A stretch of 64,000 bases of DNA, taken from NCBI RefSeq assembly GCF_032399705.1, contig NZ_CP135922.1:2604001-2668000 (forward strand), written 5' to 3'. The notes beneath the pieces were generated by a model. The model was not told where the DNA came from and searched no databases. It worked only from the letters and a program-made list of their open reading frames with translations. Positions 42,616 to 50,863 of the stretch are shown here, piece after piece. Within the stretch, counting starts at the first letter, position 1. Each line of letters starts with the position of its first letter. This stretch comes from Paenibacillus sp. BIC5C1. Lineage in GTDB: Bacteria > Bacillota > Bacilli > Paenibacillales > Paenibacillaceae. The position numbers were made by a program, and so were the translations under genes.

Positions 42616-43422
42616 ATGAATACACTGATTCCATCCTTAGATTTGATTAAAGAAATTGAAATCTCGGAAATCGATTATATGACAGATCGGATGCTTGCTA
42701 TACAGGGTCGGGACTCTAATCCGGAAGGAATTGAGATTCAACAATTTGGAAATGCCATCTGTTTCTACAGTAAGACCATGCCATGGCCCACGTTCAATAC
42801 GGTGAAGGGTTTAACGAATAATGATCTGGAACACCTGAATGCTATCATTGATTTTTATAGACAGCGAGATCGGAAGATTCAGTTCGAAGTCATACCATCT
42901 GTGGTGGATCAGAACTTCTTGAAACGTTTAACAGACATAGGCATGTATGCATCGGGATTTCATTCATCGCTTATCATCAAACCGGAAGAAAAAAAGAATC
43001 ACTCAGATCATATCCAAATTCAAGAACTTGAAGAGGATCAATTCGAGCTATACGCGACCATTCATTGCAGGGGCACCGGTTTGTCGGATGACGGTATCCC
43101 TTATGTCGCCCGGAATAATCAGGTTCTTTATCATCGTCCAGGTTGGAAATTTTACATCGCATATGTCAATGCCATTCCTGCTGCGGTAAGTGTTCTGTTT
43201 TTTAAAAATCAAAAGGCATCCTTAACCTTTGCAGCAACGTTACCTGAGTTTAGAAATCAGGGTGTACATCAGCAGCTTTTGAATAAAAGAATAACGGAAG
43301 CCTTGAATAAGGAATGTAAACTGGTGGTAGGGCAATGTTCATTTTTATCTCAAAGCCATCGAAATATGGAGCATGTTGGAATGAAATTGGGATATATCCG
43401 AACAGCATGGACTGATAGATAA
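42616..43422 (+). CDS. GNAT acetyltransferase, two-domain
   Basis: 268 residues. An N-terminal degenerate domain (residues 1-125) is followed by a GNAT domain: FAATLPEFRNQGVHQQLLNK is motif A, and VGQCSFLSQSHRNMEHVGMK the end. GGAGAGG before ATG 42616. Confidence 0.83.
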   Translation: MNTLIPSLDLIKEIEISEIDYMTDRMLAIQGRDSNPEGIEIQQFGNAICFYSKTMPWPTFNTVKGLTNNDLEHLNAIIDFYRQRDRKIQFEVIPSVVDQNFLKRLTDIGMYASGFHSSLIIKPEEKKNHSDHIQIQELEEDQFELYATIHCRGTGLSDDGIPYVARNNQVLYHRPGWKFYIAYVNAIPAAVSVLFFKNQKASLTFAATLPEFRNQGVHQQLLNKRITEALNKECKLVVGQCSFLSQSHRNMEHVGMKLGYIRTAWTDR

Positions 43423-43449
43423 GAATCAATTTGAAATAGGAGGTGGCTC

Positions 43450-43728
43450 ATGAACAATACAAATAAAATCCTTGGTGCGGTTCTCATGATAAGCAGTATT
43501 TTTATTTCAACCTTAGATAGAATTTCCGTGAGAATATCCATAGCCATAGTGGAAGCGGGATACGCTTCAGGTGGGAAAACACGCGAGATAATCCCAGCAA
43601 GTGATAATGGTTTCACGGGTTTTCTCGTATATTTCTTATTTTTCGTCGGATTTGTGTTATTGGTTGCTGGTTTCCCGGGGAATTCCAGAAAGGATAAAAC
43701 AAATAGGTACACACAAAACCGATCTTAG
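43450..43728 (+). CDS. Small two-helix membrane protein
   Basis: 92 residues with hydrophobic segments at about 7-24 and 59-76 and a basic tail. No family recognised. AGGAGGTGG precedes ATG 43450. Lies between a GNAT and a phosphotransferase gene with short spacers, so likely in the same transcript. Confidence 0.6.
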   Translation: MNNTNKILGAVLMISSIFISTLDRISVRISIAIVEAGYASGGKTREIIPASDNGFTGFLVYFLFFVGFVLLVAGFPGNSRKDKTNRYTQNRS

Positions 43729-43739
43729 GAGGAGTTCAT

Positions 43740-44537
43740 TTGCCAGACCACGAGGAAGTCCTACACGGAGGCAATGTGAATAAGGTTGTAAAAGTAGGTA
43801 GCACAGTTCGGCGTGACGCTATACCGAATCCATATGTATATGAGTTGCTTAAGCACCTTGAAAAGATGGGCTATGCACATTCCCCTAGATATTTAGGAGT
43901 AGATGAGCAGGGCAGAGAAATCCTTTCTTACCTGGATGGTGTGGTCCCGGGAAAAAACTATCCTGAGATTGAAAGTTATATGTGGTCTGATGAGACCTTA
44001 CACAAAGTAGCGAAACTTTTAAAGAGCTATCATGATGCTACAGTGGATTTTGTTACAACTACGGTTTCTTTAAATAACTGCCCAAAGGTATCTACAAAGG
44101 AAGAAGTAGTCTGCCATAACGATTTTGCATTGTATAACGTTGTTTTTAAAGATCGGTTTCCTGTAGGAATCATTGATTTTGATATGGCAGGGCCTGGTCC
44201 GCGTCTATGGGATATCGTTTACAGCTTGTATACCTCTGTCCCATTAGCAGGTTTTTCACCGGGGAAAGATGAAAGAGAAGTCGTTCCATATAATAAACAG
44301 GATCATGCATCTGAGCGAAAAAGACGTATAGCGTTATTTTTTAACGCTTATGGTATGGATGTGCCGACAGATCTGAAGGAATGGGTGATTTCTCGAATTC
44401 ATTTCATGTGTACCACACTATCTGATCGGGCAGCGTCTGGAGAAACAGCTTTTATCAAAATGGTTGAAGAGGGTCATTTGGCTCATTATGAGAAAGAAGT
44501 AAGGTTCCTTGAGAAACATTTCGGTGACTGGAGTTAA
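43740..44537 (+). CDS. Phosphotransferase, aminoglycoside kinase-like
   Basis: 265 residues. The catalytic loop is VCHNDFALYNVVF (HND instead of HGD) and the metal-binding Asp is in IIDFDMAGPGPRLWD. ATP-binding part starts NKVVKVGSTVRR, shortened. A TTG start at 43740 is well supported by AGGAGGAG 5-6 nt upstream. Similar proteins are annotated as kinases of aminoglycosides or other small molecules. Confidence 0.83.
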   Translation: MPDHEEVLHGGNVNKVVKVGSTVRRDAIPNPYVYELLKHLEKMGYAHSPRYLGVDEQGREILSYLDGVVPGKNYPEIESYMWSDETLHKVAKLLKSYHDATVDFVTTTVSLNNCPKVSTKEEVVCHNDFALYNVVFKDRFPVGIIDFDMAGPGPRLWDIVYSLYTSVPLAGFSPGKDEREVVPYNKQDHASERKRRIALFFNAYGMDVPTDLKEWVISRIHFMCTTLSDRAASGETAFIKMVEEGHLAHYEKEVRFLEKHFGDWS

Positions 44538-44575
44538 TTAAAATAAAAAAGTGAAACGGAACGAGTGATATTATT

Positions 44576-45034
44576 GTGATCAGATTAATACCTACTACAA
44601 GAGAGAACTGGAAAGATGCATTAAACTTACAAGTTCAAGCCAATCAGAATCATTATGTTCCATCAGTAGCTGTGTCCCTAGCGAAGGTTCACATTCGTCC
44701 AGACGGGGATGAGTACAAGTATCTGCCGTTTTGCATATATAATGCAGAGGATAGCTTAGTGGGTTTTGTCATGATCACAGTCGATGAAACAACAGCTTGG
44801 TCCTATTGGTTGAATGGTTTTATGATCGATGCAATTTATCAAGGTAGGGGATATGGGAAAGCAACGATAGATTCGGTAATTAGATATATAAAAGAGAACT
44901 ATGTCCATAGCAAGTGTTTGAATTTAACTGTATGTGCAGATAATGAAGTTGCCAGAAAACTTTATCAAAAAATGGGTTTTTCAGAGACCGGAGACGTATA
45001 TGATGATGAAATTGTATATCGGTTCGTTTTTTAA
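44576..45034 (+). CDS. GNAT acetyltransferase, BltD-like
   Basis: 152 residues. RLIPTTRENWKDALNLQVQ opening, YWLNGFMIDAIYQGRGYGKA motif A, and NEVARKLYQKMGF. It shares its layout with the gene at 40580 (same NW, VPS/SLA and motif A frames), so these two are paralogues 4 kb apart. GTG start with a weak site. Confidence 0.83.
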   Translation: MIRLIPTTRENWKDALNLQVQANQNHYVPSVAVSLAKVHIRPDGDEYKYLPFCIYNAEDSLVGFVMITVDETTAWSYWLNGFMIDAIYQGRGYGKATIDSVIRYIKENYVHSKCLNLTVCADNEVARKLYQKMGFSETGDVYDDEIVYRFVF

Positions 45035-45077
45035 TTTAACGAGAGAGGTGCAGTGATGATATATCGGAGGAAGACTC

Positions 45078-45425
45078 CTACTTCTGCTTAACCAGTACAA
45101 CACCAATGATGATGACCACAAGACCAATCCACGTTTTCCAAGAAGGTACTTCCTTCATAAACCAATATCCCATCCATATGGAGATGAGCACTTCTATGCA
45201 TTTGGCAATGACCAAAACATAGCCCAGTTGGCTGACTGCTTTCATACCAAACTTGATCCCGTATCCCACACTCAGATTAGCAGCGAGAAATAAAGGCAGC
45301 ATCCAAAGATGGAATTTAAACGTAGACCAGAATTGAGGGTCGATATGCTTGCTTTGATATGAAAAAATAACGTTGATACAGGCTAAGCCAGCAAACATGA
45401 GCACAAAGCTGATAAAATACAGCAT
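45078..45425 (-). CDS. Small DMT/SMR-type membrane transporter
   Basis: 115 residues, four hydrophobic segments. The closing part SQLGYVLVIAKCIEVLISIW then KTWIGLVVIIIGVVLVKQ is typical of EmrE-like or EamA-half proteins; a conserved membrane Glu is present in KCIEVL. Such proteins work as dimers to export cations or drugs. GGGAGTGATG precedes ATG 45425. It is the only minus-strand gene between 15.7 and 57 kb. Confidence 0.75.
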   Translation of the reverse strand: MLYFISFVLMFAGLACINVIFSYQSKHIDPQFWSTFKFHLWMLPLFLAANLSVGYGIKFGMKAVSQLGYVLVIAKCIEVLISIWMGYWFMKEVPSWKTWIGLVVIIIGVVLVKQK

Positions 45426-45634
45426 AACATCACTCCCAAGGATAAGTAGTATGATTAATGTTTCCTCGAACCAAGAATTTTATCCATGGGCATGAAATGC
45501 TGTTAGCGAATTTGTTTTTGATCAACGAAAGGAGTTGGCCTGGTAATCGAGAATCAATGAATGAAGCAAATATCGTACTGGGTGGTATGACCAAGTTCCT
45601 TGCAAAAAACACTTTGAAAAGAGGAGTTGAAGGC

Positions 45635-46294
45635 ATGGATATTAAAAACAAGAGTGGAGATGTAATTGGGAAAATTCAGTTTCAGACTAGTGAAGATGAG
45701 GGCATGGTACATCAAAATATTATGGATCTGAAGCCAGGTGATGGAAAAGGCATTTATATCTCTAACGCCGAGGACAACAAATTTTCTCAACAAACGAGTT
45801 ATGCAGCCAGAGATTGGGAGGGAGATTTTGGCGCCTTGAGAGAAAAGCTACACCCTTGGCAACCCCGTTTTCCAACGTGCTCGGTTGTGCAAGATATTAA
45901 AGTATTTCACGGCTTCGATAACCTGTCCGACCAAGAAATAAATGAAATGATTGAAGAAAGCGAAAGGACCGGAAGCAATGTCGTGATAAGAGATTTAAAG
46001 CCTAATCATGTTATTACAGGCATCAATATCACATATCAATCGGATCGGGGAGTGTTTATGCTTCACGTTTTTGGCACTACCAAGAGCCGAATTAATGTAC
46101 CGGATACGGAATCATTCAAAATCGAGAAACTGGATGTGTGTGGCCATGAGGCGTATTATATTTCGAATGCTGAGAACAGACAATTGATCTGGATCGAAGA
46201 AGATGCGGGTGGTAAGGCATTGCAATATGAGATCGTAGGAAGCGATATGTCGCAAGAATGGGTATTGAATATCGCTGAATCCATGATCGAATGA
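45635..46294 (+). CDS. DUF4367-type protein
   Basis: 219 residues. The C-terminal block FKIEKLDVCGHEAYYIS then QLIWIEEDAGGKALQYEIVG and EWVLNIAESMI is the DUF4367 pattern found in outer parts of anti-sigma-like and sporulation proteins. No membrane segment is present, unlike most members. ATG 45635 is chosen with GAGGAG 7 nt upstream; the frame is open for 59 codons before it but has no convincing site. Confidence 0.68.
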   Translation: MDIKNKSGDVIGKIQFQTSEDEGMVHQNIMDLKPGDGKGIYISNAEDNKFSQQTSYAARDWEGDFGALREKLHPWQPRFPTCSVVQDIKVFHGFDNLSDQEINEMIEESERTGSNVVIRDLKPNHVITGINITYQSDRGVFMLHVFGTTKSRINVPDTESFKIEKLDVCGHEAYYISNAENRQLIWIEEDAGGKALQYEIVGSDMSQEWVLNIAESMIE

Positions 46295-46311
46295 CAAATT
46301 CAGTTGGGTAG

Positions 46312-46446
46312 ATGGATTTGAATGTAAAACCTGAAACGATCAAGCAGCAAGCGGATTCTGTCCTTAGTTGGCATGTTAATTTCTTTAAGCTATATGGCAA
46401 AAAAAAAGATATGTTTATGCATGTAATCTGGAAAACATTTCTATGA
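46312..46446 (+). CDS. Small ORF, uncertain
   Basis: 44 codons from ATG 46312 with GTTGGGTAG upstream; reads VKPETIKQQADSVLSWHVNF then a Lys run from a tract of nine A bases. No family recognised. Could be a short gene or a remnant broken at the A tract. Confidence 0.25.
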   Translation: MDLNVKPETIKQQADSVLSWHVNFFKLYGKKKDMFMHVIWKTFL

Positions 46447-46551
46447 CGAATTTTACATAAAAGCGATGCAGAATTCATTAAATTCCACACGTCCTTTTAT
46501 ATACTTAGTTTGTTTGACTCAGCGAACTAAAAGGACTAGGTGGTTGTTTAA

Positions 46552-47088
46552 ATGTTGAAAAAACGAGACTTACACGAATGCCACTCACTGCATGATTTGA
46601 TGATGGACCCCGCTGTTTTTCCATACGTTCGTCATAAGTGCCGATCTTATGAAGAATACTTATTTGTAACCAAACAGGTGATCGATGAAGAAGAGCAAAA
46701 CACATGTATTTCCAGAACGATCCTTAATGAGCTGGGACATCCTATCGGAACCATTGATTTATATCACATGGAACATAAGACAGGTTTTCTTGCAACATGG
46801 ATTGGAGCCCCTTATTTCGGAAAAGGTTACAATCAACGAGCAAAGGAAGCCTTTTTCGCTGAGTTGTTTCTTCAACATGAAATTGAAACAGTCTTTCTTA
46901 AAATTCGAAAACAAAACATTCGATCCAAGAAAGCGGTTGGAAAATTGCCTTATGTCAAATTAGCCATTGATATTCACCACGAAGTGTATAAGTTGATAAA
47001 CAATACGGAACAAATCTATGATTTGTATTACGTGAGTCGTTCTGACTTTATGGCAAGTGAAGAGATGAACCAAGTGGTTGCCACGTAA
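46552..47088 (+). CDS. GNAT acetyltransferase
   Basis: 178 residues. FLATWIGAPYFGKGYNQRAK is motif A (YFGKGYN) in a RimJ-type frame; the following LFLQHEIETVFLKIRKQNIR and KKAVGKLPYV correspond to the acceptor half. ACTAGGTGG precedes ATG 46552. A terminator follows. Confidence 0.83.
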   Translation: MLKKRDLHECHSLHDLMMDPAVFPYVRHKCRSYEEYLFVTKQVIDEEEQNTCISRTILNELGHPIGTIDLYHMEHKTGFLATWIGAPYFGKGYNQRAKEAFFAELFLQHEIETVFLKIRKQNIRSKKAVGKLPYVKLAIDIHHEVYKLINNTEQIYDLYYVSRSDFMASEEMNQVVAT

Positions 47089-47123
47089 CAACTAAAAATG
47101 TCTTTCGATATCTACTCAAACGA

Positions 47124-47160
47124 AATCCCGCCAGGTTATCCTGTCGGGATTATTATTATT
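47124..47160 (+). terminator. Likely intrinsic terminator
   Basis: AATCCCGCCAGG-TTAT-CCTGTCGGGATT with one mismatch pair, followed by ATTATTATTTC rather than a pure T run. Confidence 0.65.
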
Positions 47161-47305
47161 TCTTTGACAGTGCATGATGTAGTAGATAGGAAACAATAAG
47201 TAAGGATGCAGGAATATGGAAATTAAGGTCGAAAGAAGAGATAATAGCAAGAATGAAACTACGTTATAAGTAAGTCGCAAAGTATTTTAATGCTGGGGTG
47301 ATGTA

Positions 47306-47860
47306 ATGGAGATCAAAAAAATAGAGAATCTATCCAATGAAGATTGGCTTCAACTTGGAAACTTTGGTTATAAATCCACTCAAAAATATGAGCTTACCAA
47401 AAAGGAGACACAAGGTTCCTTTAGTATGCATTTAACATTAATAAATTTGGATGACATCTACGAAAAAGAAGAAATGAACAGTACAGATGATTTGGAACGA
47501 TATGAAGAAATCACACGACTGGGATTTTCATATGGAATATATATAGGTGGGGAAATCATAGCGCTCGCAATTTCTGAACCACAAACTTGGAATAATACGT
47601 TGATGATATGGCATCTTCAGGTGAATGAAAAATACAAAAGAAAAGGATATGGAAAACTGTTGATCAATAAAGTGAATGAGATTGCCCACGAACAAGGCTT
47701 CAGAGCGATCACGTTAGAAACCCAGAATACGAACGTTCCAGCCATTCATTTTTACAAGCAATGTGGTTATCAAATTGAAGGAATTGATGTATCACTATAT
47801 TCAAATAATCATAGCCAAAACGAAGAAATAGCTTTGTATATGAGAAAGAAGATCCAATAA
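47306..47860 (+). CDS. GNAT acetyltransferase, streptothricin-acetyltransferase-like
   Basis: 184 residues. LQVNEKYKRKGYGKLLINKV is motif A. The region ITLETQNTNVPAIHFYKQCG and YQIEGIDVSLYSN matches the hallmark LETQ-N-A-FY-GF-I-GID-LY of SatA/streptothricin N-acetyltransferases, which inactivate streptothricin by acetylating its beta-lysine. The N-terminal 60 residues are less similar. GTGATGTA weak site before ATG 47306. Confidence 0.8.
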   Translation: MEIKKIENLSNEDWLQLGNFGYKSTQKYELTKKETQGSFSMHLTLINLDDIYEKEEMNSTDDLERYEEITRLGFSYGIYIGGEIIALAISEPQTWNNTLMIWHLQVNEKYKRKGYGKLLINKVNEIAHEQGFRAITLETQNTNVPAIHFYKQCGYQIEGIDVSLYSNNHSQNEEIALYMRKKIQ

Positions 47861-47924
47861 GAGTAATCGGAATTTCTCAACAAGCCCCGTTGTAATGAGA
47901 AAAAAATATATAAGGGTGAATGCA

Positions 47925-48983
47925 ATGACTGTTGGAAGAAAAGTTTGTGTTTTAAAGGATGAATCTCGTATTGATCCCATAAGTAAAGAACTCAGAGAAG
48001 TGCTCATTAGTATATACTATCCTTCCAATCCAGTGGAGCATGAGTCGAAGTATATTTCGTTATTTGAACCTAATATCTCTTCCGCTGTTGATATGCTCTC
48101 TAGTATGGGAGTGGATAAGGATTATATATGTAATCTGGACTCAAAAATACATAATGATGAGAGTGTTGATATTACTGCTAAAACCTGTCCTATTATTTTT
48201 GTAGCTCCGGCTTTTGGTGTAGTTAGAGATATGTATTCCTTTTGTGTAGAACATTTAGTGGAGTGCGGATTTGTTGTTATTACTATAGGAGCCACTCATG
48301 AATCTATATTTTCAATTTTTCCTGACGGTCGTTTTGTCAATCAATCTAATGAGGTATCCGAAATAGAAAGTTTAGATATTCATTCTTGGAAACAATTATT
48401 GAAGCTTAGAGTTGAAGATATCAGTTGGGTTTTGGAAAATATAGCTGAGGTCTTGGATTCAGATAAGGATCTTAGGGGCATAGTCGATGTGAATGAAATG
48501 GGGATCATTGGTCATTCACTAGGTGGGGCTGCTGCTTATGAATTGCTAAAAAGAGAAAAGAGAATTAAGGCTAGTATTCTATTAGATCCTAGTTTCCATT
48601 TAATGACGACGAGTATGGAAGAGGGGGTATCTGTTCCGTTATTGGTAGCTCGGCAAGAGAAATGCTCGTTTGAAGAACTGGAAAATGAAATCTCTCCAGA
48701 CTTATTACCTTTGTTACTGAGTGGGTATGAGTCTTTATTTAACTCGAGTGATCTGAATAGTTCATTTATTAAATTAAACGGTACTCATCATATGACTTTT
48801 AGCGATATCCCGATACATTACAACGAAGATGGGATACAACACAAGCATTCCACAATAAATAAGTACATCTCTGCTTTCCTAGAGGAGCATTTAAAGAAGG
48901 AAAAAAATAAATTTCATAAGCTGCTGAAAAATAAGATTAATGATGGAATTGATCAAGTAAATAGTAAAGGACATGTTATTTAA
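47925..48983 (+). CDS. Alpha/beta hydrolase, PAF-acetylhydrolase-like
   Basis: 352 residues. Nucleophile elbow GIIGHSLGGAAAYEL (Ser about 216), oxyanion-side block CPIIFVAPAFGVVRDMYS, Asp in SILLDPSFH and a His in LNGTHHMTFSD. The arrangement is that of platelet-activating-factor acetylhydrolase-like esterases. No signal peptide. ATG 47925 has AAGGGTG before it; the in-frame ATG at 47895 has none. The 40-residue Lys-rich tail is unusual. Confidence 0.82.
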   Translation: MTVGRKVCVLKDESRIDPISKELREVLISIYYPSNPVEHESKYISLFEPNISSAVDMLSSMGVDKDYICNLDSKIHNDESVDITAKTCPIIFVAPAFGVVRDMYSFCVEHLVECGFVVITIGATHESIFSIFPDGRFVNQSNEVSEIESLDIHSWKQLLKLRVEDISWVLENIAEVLDSDKDLRGIVDVNEMGIIGHSLGGAAAYELLKREKRIKASILLDPSFHLMTTSMEEGVSVPLLVARQEKCSFEELENEISPDLLPLLLSGYESLFNSSDLNSSFIKLNGTHHMTFSDIPIHYNEDGIQHKHSTINKYISAFLEEHLKKEKNKFHKLLKNKINDGIDQVNSKGHVI

Positions 48984-49062
48984 GGAGGGGACTAGAAATG
49001 TTTAGATAACACACGCCTTAAATATTCTAGAGGTAGTTAGCATTGATGAGGAGGAATGACGC

Positions 49063-50001
49063 ATGGAATTAAATAATTGGTCTGAGGAAATTCATTCTTA
49101 TAATTTATCAAATGAATATTCCATTCAAAAGGCTGAGCCCGAAGAATGGGGACTGTATTGTTCTGTCTATTATAATATGGCCTATATTGGATTTTTCAGA
49201 GAAGAAGGTTTTAATGTTTCACGGAATAACTCTTTTTGGATTTATAAAGGAGAATCAAAAATCGGTGGGGTAAGGATGGCACCCAATTCGTTATATCATC
49301 TATTCTTTATTCCCCCATTCAATGATTCATTTGAGGTACTAAAGCTTCTTAAAAGAATACTCGTAAAATGGTCTGATCCAACTCAACGTATTAAGATATA
49401 TGAAATTCTCCCCGATCAAGTACAATTATTTACGAGGGCTGGATTCTGGCCAGATGAGTTCAGATGTCGCTGGATGCAGCGACCGACAGATCATTTCAAT
49501 GTGCGTTGGGATCATGATTTTATAGTTAAGAGCCCCGAAATTATCGAGAATGAAATTGGTGCTAAGCAATACATTAATGAAGATGAAATCGCTCAGTGTG
49601 ATTTTGACAGCTTTGTAGGAGGTTTTGAAGCCTTGAGGAGAAAGCAGTCGTCCTTGGAAGACTTTATCCCGAACCAAGAAATCCATTATACCAATGAGGA
49701 CCTAACTCAAGCTTCTACCCTTGTATATGATAAGGTTACTGGACAGCTCGTAGCCAACTGTCGCCTATGTTTGCAGGATAATCAAGCAGCAGTATATAGC
49801 ATCGGAGTCAACCCCGCATACAGAGGAAAAGGACTTGCTACACGCATGCTGCAAAGAGCCCTGACTGAACTTAAAGACAAGTATACAGTTCTAAGGTTAT
49901 ATGTTATGGAAGGCAATGATGCCGAATCAGTTTATTTTAATCTTGGATTTGTTCCTGGCGTTCAAGAGATACAAACGATGTATGTACCTGAACATGAGTA
50001 G
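49063..50001 (+). CDS. GNAT acetyltransferase, two-domain
   Basis: 312 residues. An N-terminal degenerate GNAT is followed by the active one: YSIGVNPAYRGKGLATRMLQ is motif A, and DAESVYFNLGFVPG the end. GAGGAGG lies 9 nt before ATG 49063. A tiny ATG-TTT-AGA-TAA unit with its own AAGGAGG sits at about 48999. Confidence 0.86.
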   Translation: MELNNWSEEIHSYNLSNEYSIQKAEPEEWGLYCSVYYNMAYIGFFREEGFNVSRNNSFWIYKGESKIGGVRMAPNSLYHLFFIPPFNDSFEVLKLLKRILVKWSDPTQRIKIYEILPDQVQLFTRAGFWPDEFRCRWMQRPTDHFNVRWDHDFIVKSPEIIENEIGAKQYINEDEIAQCDFDSFVGGFEALRRKQSSLEDFIPNQEIHYTNEDLTQASTLVYDKVTGQLVANCRLCLQDNQAAVYSIGVNPAYRGKGLATRMLQRALTELKDKYTVLRLYVMEGNDAESVYFNLGFVPGVQEIQTMYVPEHE

Positions 50002-50025
50002 TCACGGTTAAATTAATCAACTACC

Positions 50026-50085
50026 AACCCGAGTGGATCTTTTGAATCGGGCAGCATCGCTGGTTCTTAATCTCTCGGGTTTTTG
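50026..50085 (+). terminator. Likely terminator with a long loop
   Basis: AACCCGAG (50026-50033) pairs with CTCGGGTT (50074-50081), then TTTG. The 40-nt loop contains AGC-ATC-GCT. Follows the GNAT gene. Confidence 0.55.
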
Positions 50086-50110
50086 TTTCTTGAAGAAAGG
50101 AAGTTTATTA

Positions 50111-50260
50111 TTGGAGACTATATTAATGTTGGTAGTGTCTTTGTTTCTTGGAATCTTTGTTGTGAAAATTGGAATGGATAATTCCAAGAGTAATCAGTAC
50201 ACCAAAGAAATATTGCAAGAATTAAGAGAAATCAAGGAGATTCTAAGGGAAGAACAATGA
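50111..50260 (+). CDS. Small single-helix membrane protein
   Basis: 49 residues: one hydrophobic segment (ETILMLVVSLFLGIFVVKIG) and a charged helical tail EILQELREIKEILREEQ. TTG 50111 follows AAAGGAAG by 7 nt; a GTG at 50033 in the same frame lies inside the preceding terminator and is unlikely. No known family. Confidence 0.5.
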   Translation: METILMLVVSLFLGIFVVKIGMDNSKSNQYTKEILQELREIKEILREEQ

Positions 50261-50284
50261 AGACAACATCGAGGAGGTTTTAGG

Positions 50285-50806
50285 GTGCTTTATGATTTAA
50301 AAGGCGAAGCCAATATGTCTCCTGTTGTTGGGTTGTTATATTCTGCGGTTACAGAAAACAGCCAACGACTCCAACGAATTACAGACGGTATGTCGCAGGA
50401 AGAAATAGATTATAAAGGACCTAATAACAACTTCAATAGTGCCGCTCAATTAATAAAACATATCACCTACGTCGATCTGAATTGGGCTTATCGAATAAAG
50501 GGACTACCACTTCCTCAAAATTTAAGAGAGCAACATGGCCCTATGATTGATGAAAATGGCAGACTTCCGATGGTTCAAGGAATATCTTTGAATACACTTA
50601 TGTCGACATATGAAGGTGTCCTAACCATGTTGAAGGACGCGTGTACACAATTAACGGATGATGATCTAACGAGGATTGTCACTTTTGGACATGAGAATGA
50701 GAAGCAAGCGACCATACGCTGGGGCATATGGCATATCGCTGACCATAGTCGTTATCATCAAGCCCACATTAATCAACTGCGAAAATGGTATCGTGAAGCC
50801 TACTGA
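50285..50806 (+). CDS. DinB family protein
   Basis: 173 residues. The four-helix DinB/YfiT pattern with its three metal His: QLIKHITYVDLNW, then WHIADHSRYHQAHINQLR at the end. DinB-like proteins include thiol S-transferases (bacillithiol-type); here the substrate is unknown. GTG 50285 follows GAGGAGG. Confidence 0.86.
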   Translation: MLYDLKGEANMSPVVGLLYSAVTENSQRLQRITDGMSQEEIDYKGPNNNFNSAAQLIKHITYVDLNWAYRIKGLPLPQNLREQHGPMIDENGRLPMVQGISLNTLMSTYEGVLTMLKDACTQLTDDDLTRIVTFGHENEKQATIRWGIWHIADHSRYHQAHINQLRKWYREAY

Positions 50807-50863
50807 ATAGCGATGAAAAAGCGGTTGTGATGATAAGTTGAGGCACAAAGAAGAGGTGAGGGT

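Noticed and set aside
48995..49013. ATG-TTT-AGA-TAA minigene with its own AAGGAGG before the GNAT at 49063, as a third attenuator leader
   Set aside because: Only three codons and no hairpin found that masks the next ribosome site.
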